DNA of 15,892 nucleotides from Bacillota bacterium (GTDB taxonomy: Bacteria > Bacillota > Bacilli > Bacillales_B > DSM-18226): NCBI GenBank assembly GCA_021821235.1, contig JAKACS010000006.1:1-15892 (forward strand), in the 5' to 3' direction. Positions 15,710 through 15,892 of the stretch are shown here, one piece after another. The translations under genes and the position numbers were made by a program. The notes under the pieces were generated by a model. That model worked only from the letters and a program-made list of their open reading frames with translations, searched no databases and was not told the origin of the DNA. Position 1 is the first letter of the stretch; every line of letters begins with the position of its first letter.

Positions 15710-15710
15710 C

Positions 15711-15739
15711 TTGATTGTCGAAAAAACATATGCTATATT
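15711..15739 (+). promoter_or_regulatory. SigA-type promoter of rpsB
   Basis: TTGATT (15711-15716) and TATATT (15734-15739) are separated by exactly 17 bases, and TGC immediately before the -10 forms an extended -10 element. Transcription would start near 15746, giving a leader of about 107 bases before rpsB. The promoter begins two bases after the swrB stop. Ribosomal protein genes normally have strong housekeeping promoters, which fits. Confidence 0.75.
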
Positions 15740-15760
15740 ATGAAATGGTGTTAAAACACA

Positions 15761-15823
15761 CGCTCACGGATTTAGACAGTTGGTGCTGTTAGTAACAGTT
15801 TCTGTCTAAAAATGAACTGAGCG
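15761..15823 (+). ncRNA. Structured rpsB leader RNA (candidate S2 autoregulatory element)
   Basis: Three nested helices can form. The outer helix is CGCTCA (15761-15766) with TGAGCG (15818-15823). The middle helix is nine perfect pairs, TTTAGACAG (15771-15779) with CTGTCTAAA (15802-15810). The inner helix is CTGTT (15786-15790) with AACAG (15794-15798), closed by an AGT loop. Asymmetric internal loops separate them (CGGA opposite AATGAAC; TTGGTG opposite TTT). No T-run follows, so this is not a terminator. It sits in the rpsB 5' untranslated region, where ribosomal proteins often regulate their own synthesis. I recall that rpsB leader motifs have been described in Firmicutes, but I cannot confirm that this one matches. 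Confidence 0.65.
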
Positions 15824-15839
15824 GAGGAAAATAAAACCT

Positions 15840-15845
15840 AGGAGG
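15840..15845 (+). promoter_or_regulatory. rpsB ribosome binding site
   Basis: AGGAGG at 15840-15845 lies 7 bases before the rpsB ATG. A second Shine-Dalgarno-like GGAGG at 15823-15827 overlaps the 3' base of the outer leader helix and has no start codon at a useful distance. It may be a standby site or chance. Confidence 0.85.
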
Positions 15846-15852
15846 AAAAAAC

Positions 15853-15892
15853 ATGTCAGTTATTTCAATGAAGCAATTGCTTGAAGCTGGTG
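15853..15892 (+). CDS. rpsB: 30S ribosomal protein S2 (5' end only)
   Basis: Only the first 13 codons (MSVISMKQLLEAG) and one further base are in the window; the gene runs off the right edge. The MKQLLEAG segment is the conserved N-terminus of bacterial ribosomal protein S2, which binds the 30S head-body junction with S1/S3 and the 16S rRNA. The call is supported by the position after swrB (in B. subtilis the order is sigD-swrB-rpsB-tsf), the strong ribosome site and the dedicated promoter and leader. Confidence 0.93.
   Translation, partial: MSVISMKQLLEAG

Noticed and set aside
1..15892. An undescribed system, mobile element or horizontally acquired island
   Set aside because: Every plus-strand gene is a known fla/che operon member in canonical Bacillus order, with intact catalytic motifs and no composition break, transposase, integrase or direct repeats.

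Overview
The window is the 3' two-thirds of a Gram-positive fla/che (flagellar and chemotaxis) operon, followed by the start of the ribosomal protein gene rpsB. The order fliY-cheY-fliO(fliZ)-fliP-fliQ-fliR-flhB-flhA-flhF-flhG-cheB-cheA-cheW-cheC-cheD-sigD-swrB-rpsB matches the one I know from Bacillus subtilis, and the proteins resemble that species' proteins closely. With purine-rich Shine-Dalgarno sites, TTG start codons, the CheC/CheD/FliY chemotaxis type, SigD and SwrB, this points to a motile endospore-former-type Bacillaceae. I cannot name the genus or species from sequence alone. All genes lie on the + strand and are tightly packed; no gene-free stretch exceeds about 145 bases, and I see no mobile element, CRISPR array, tRNA or rRNA.

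Layout. 1-1655: rotor switch and response regulator (FliY, CheY). 1734-5220: inner-membrane core of the flagellar type III export gate (FliO, FliP, FliQ, FliR, FlhB). 5280-9344: the export-gate protein FlhA, then the FlhF/FlhG GTPase-ATPase pair that sets flagellar position and number. 9354-14166: chemotaxis signalling (CheB, CheA, CheW, CheC, CheD). 14244-15709: the flagellar sigma factor SigD and the motility activator SwrB. 15711-15892: a good SigA-type promoter, a nested-hairpin leader RNA and the first 13 codons of rpsB (ribosomal protein S2).

How they work together. FliO/P/Q/R, FlhB and FlhA form the gate that exports rod, hook and filament subunits, while FlhF and FlhG organise where basal bodies are built. 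Receptors (not in this window) feed CheW-CheA, which phosphorylates CheY and CheB. CheY-P acts on the switch, where FliY removes its phosphate. CheC (another CheY-P phosphatase), CheD (receptor deamidase) and CheB (methylesterase) provide adaptation. SigD at the distal end of the operon switches on late flagellar genes, and SwrB aids basal-body maturation and SigD activation.

The coding content is ordinary. I found no undescribed system and do not claim one. The points worth a second look are mostly non-coding or at gene boundaries: the structured rpsB leader, an AT-only perfect palindrome at the sigD stop codon, a candidate internal promoter before flhA, no visible terminator between the motility operon and rpsB, an enlarged SwrB linker, a CxxC in the CheB linker, and start-codon choices for cheA and cheD that differ from the longest reading frames. 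Family lengths quoted for B. subtilis are from memory.
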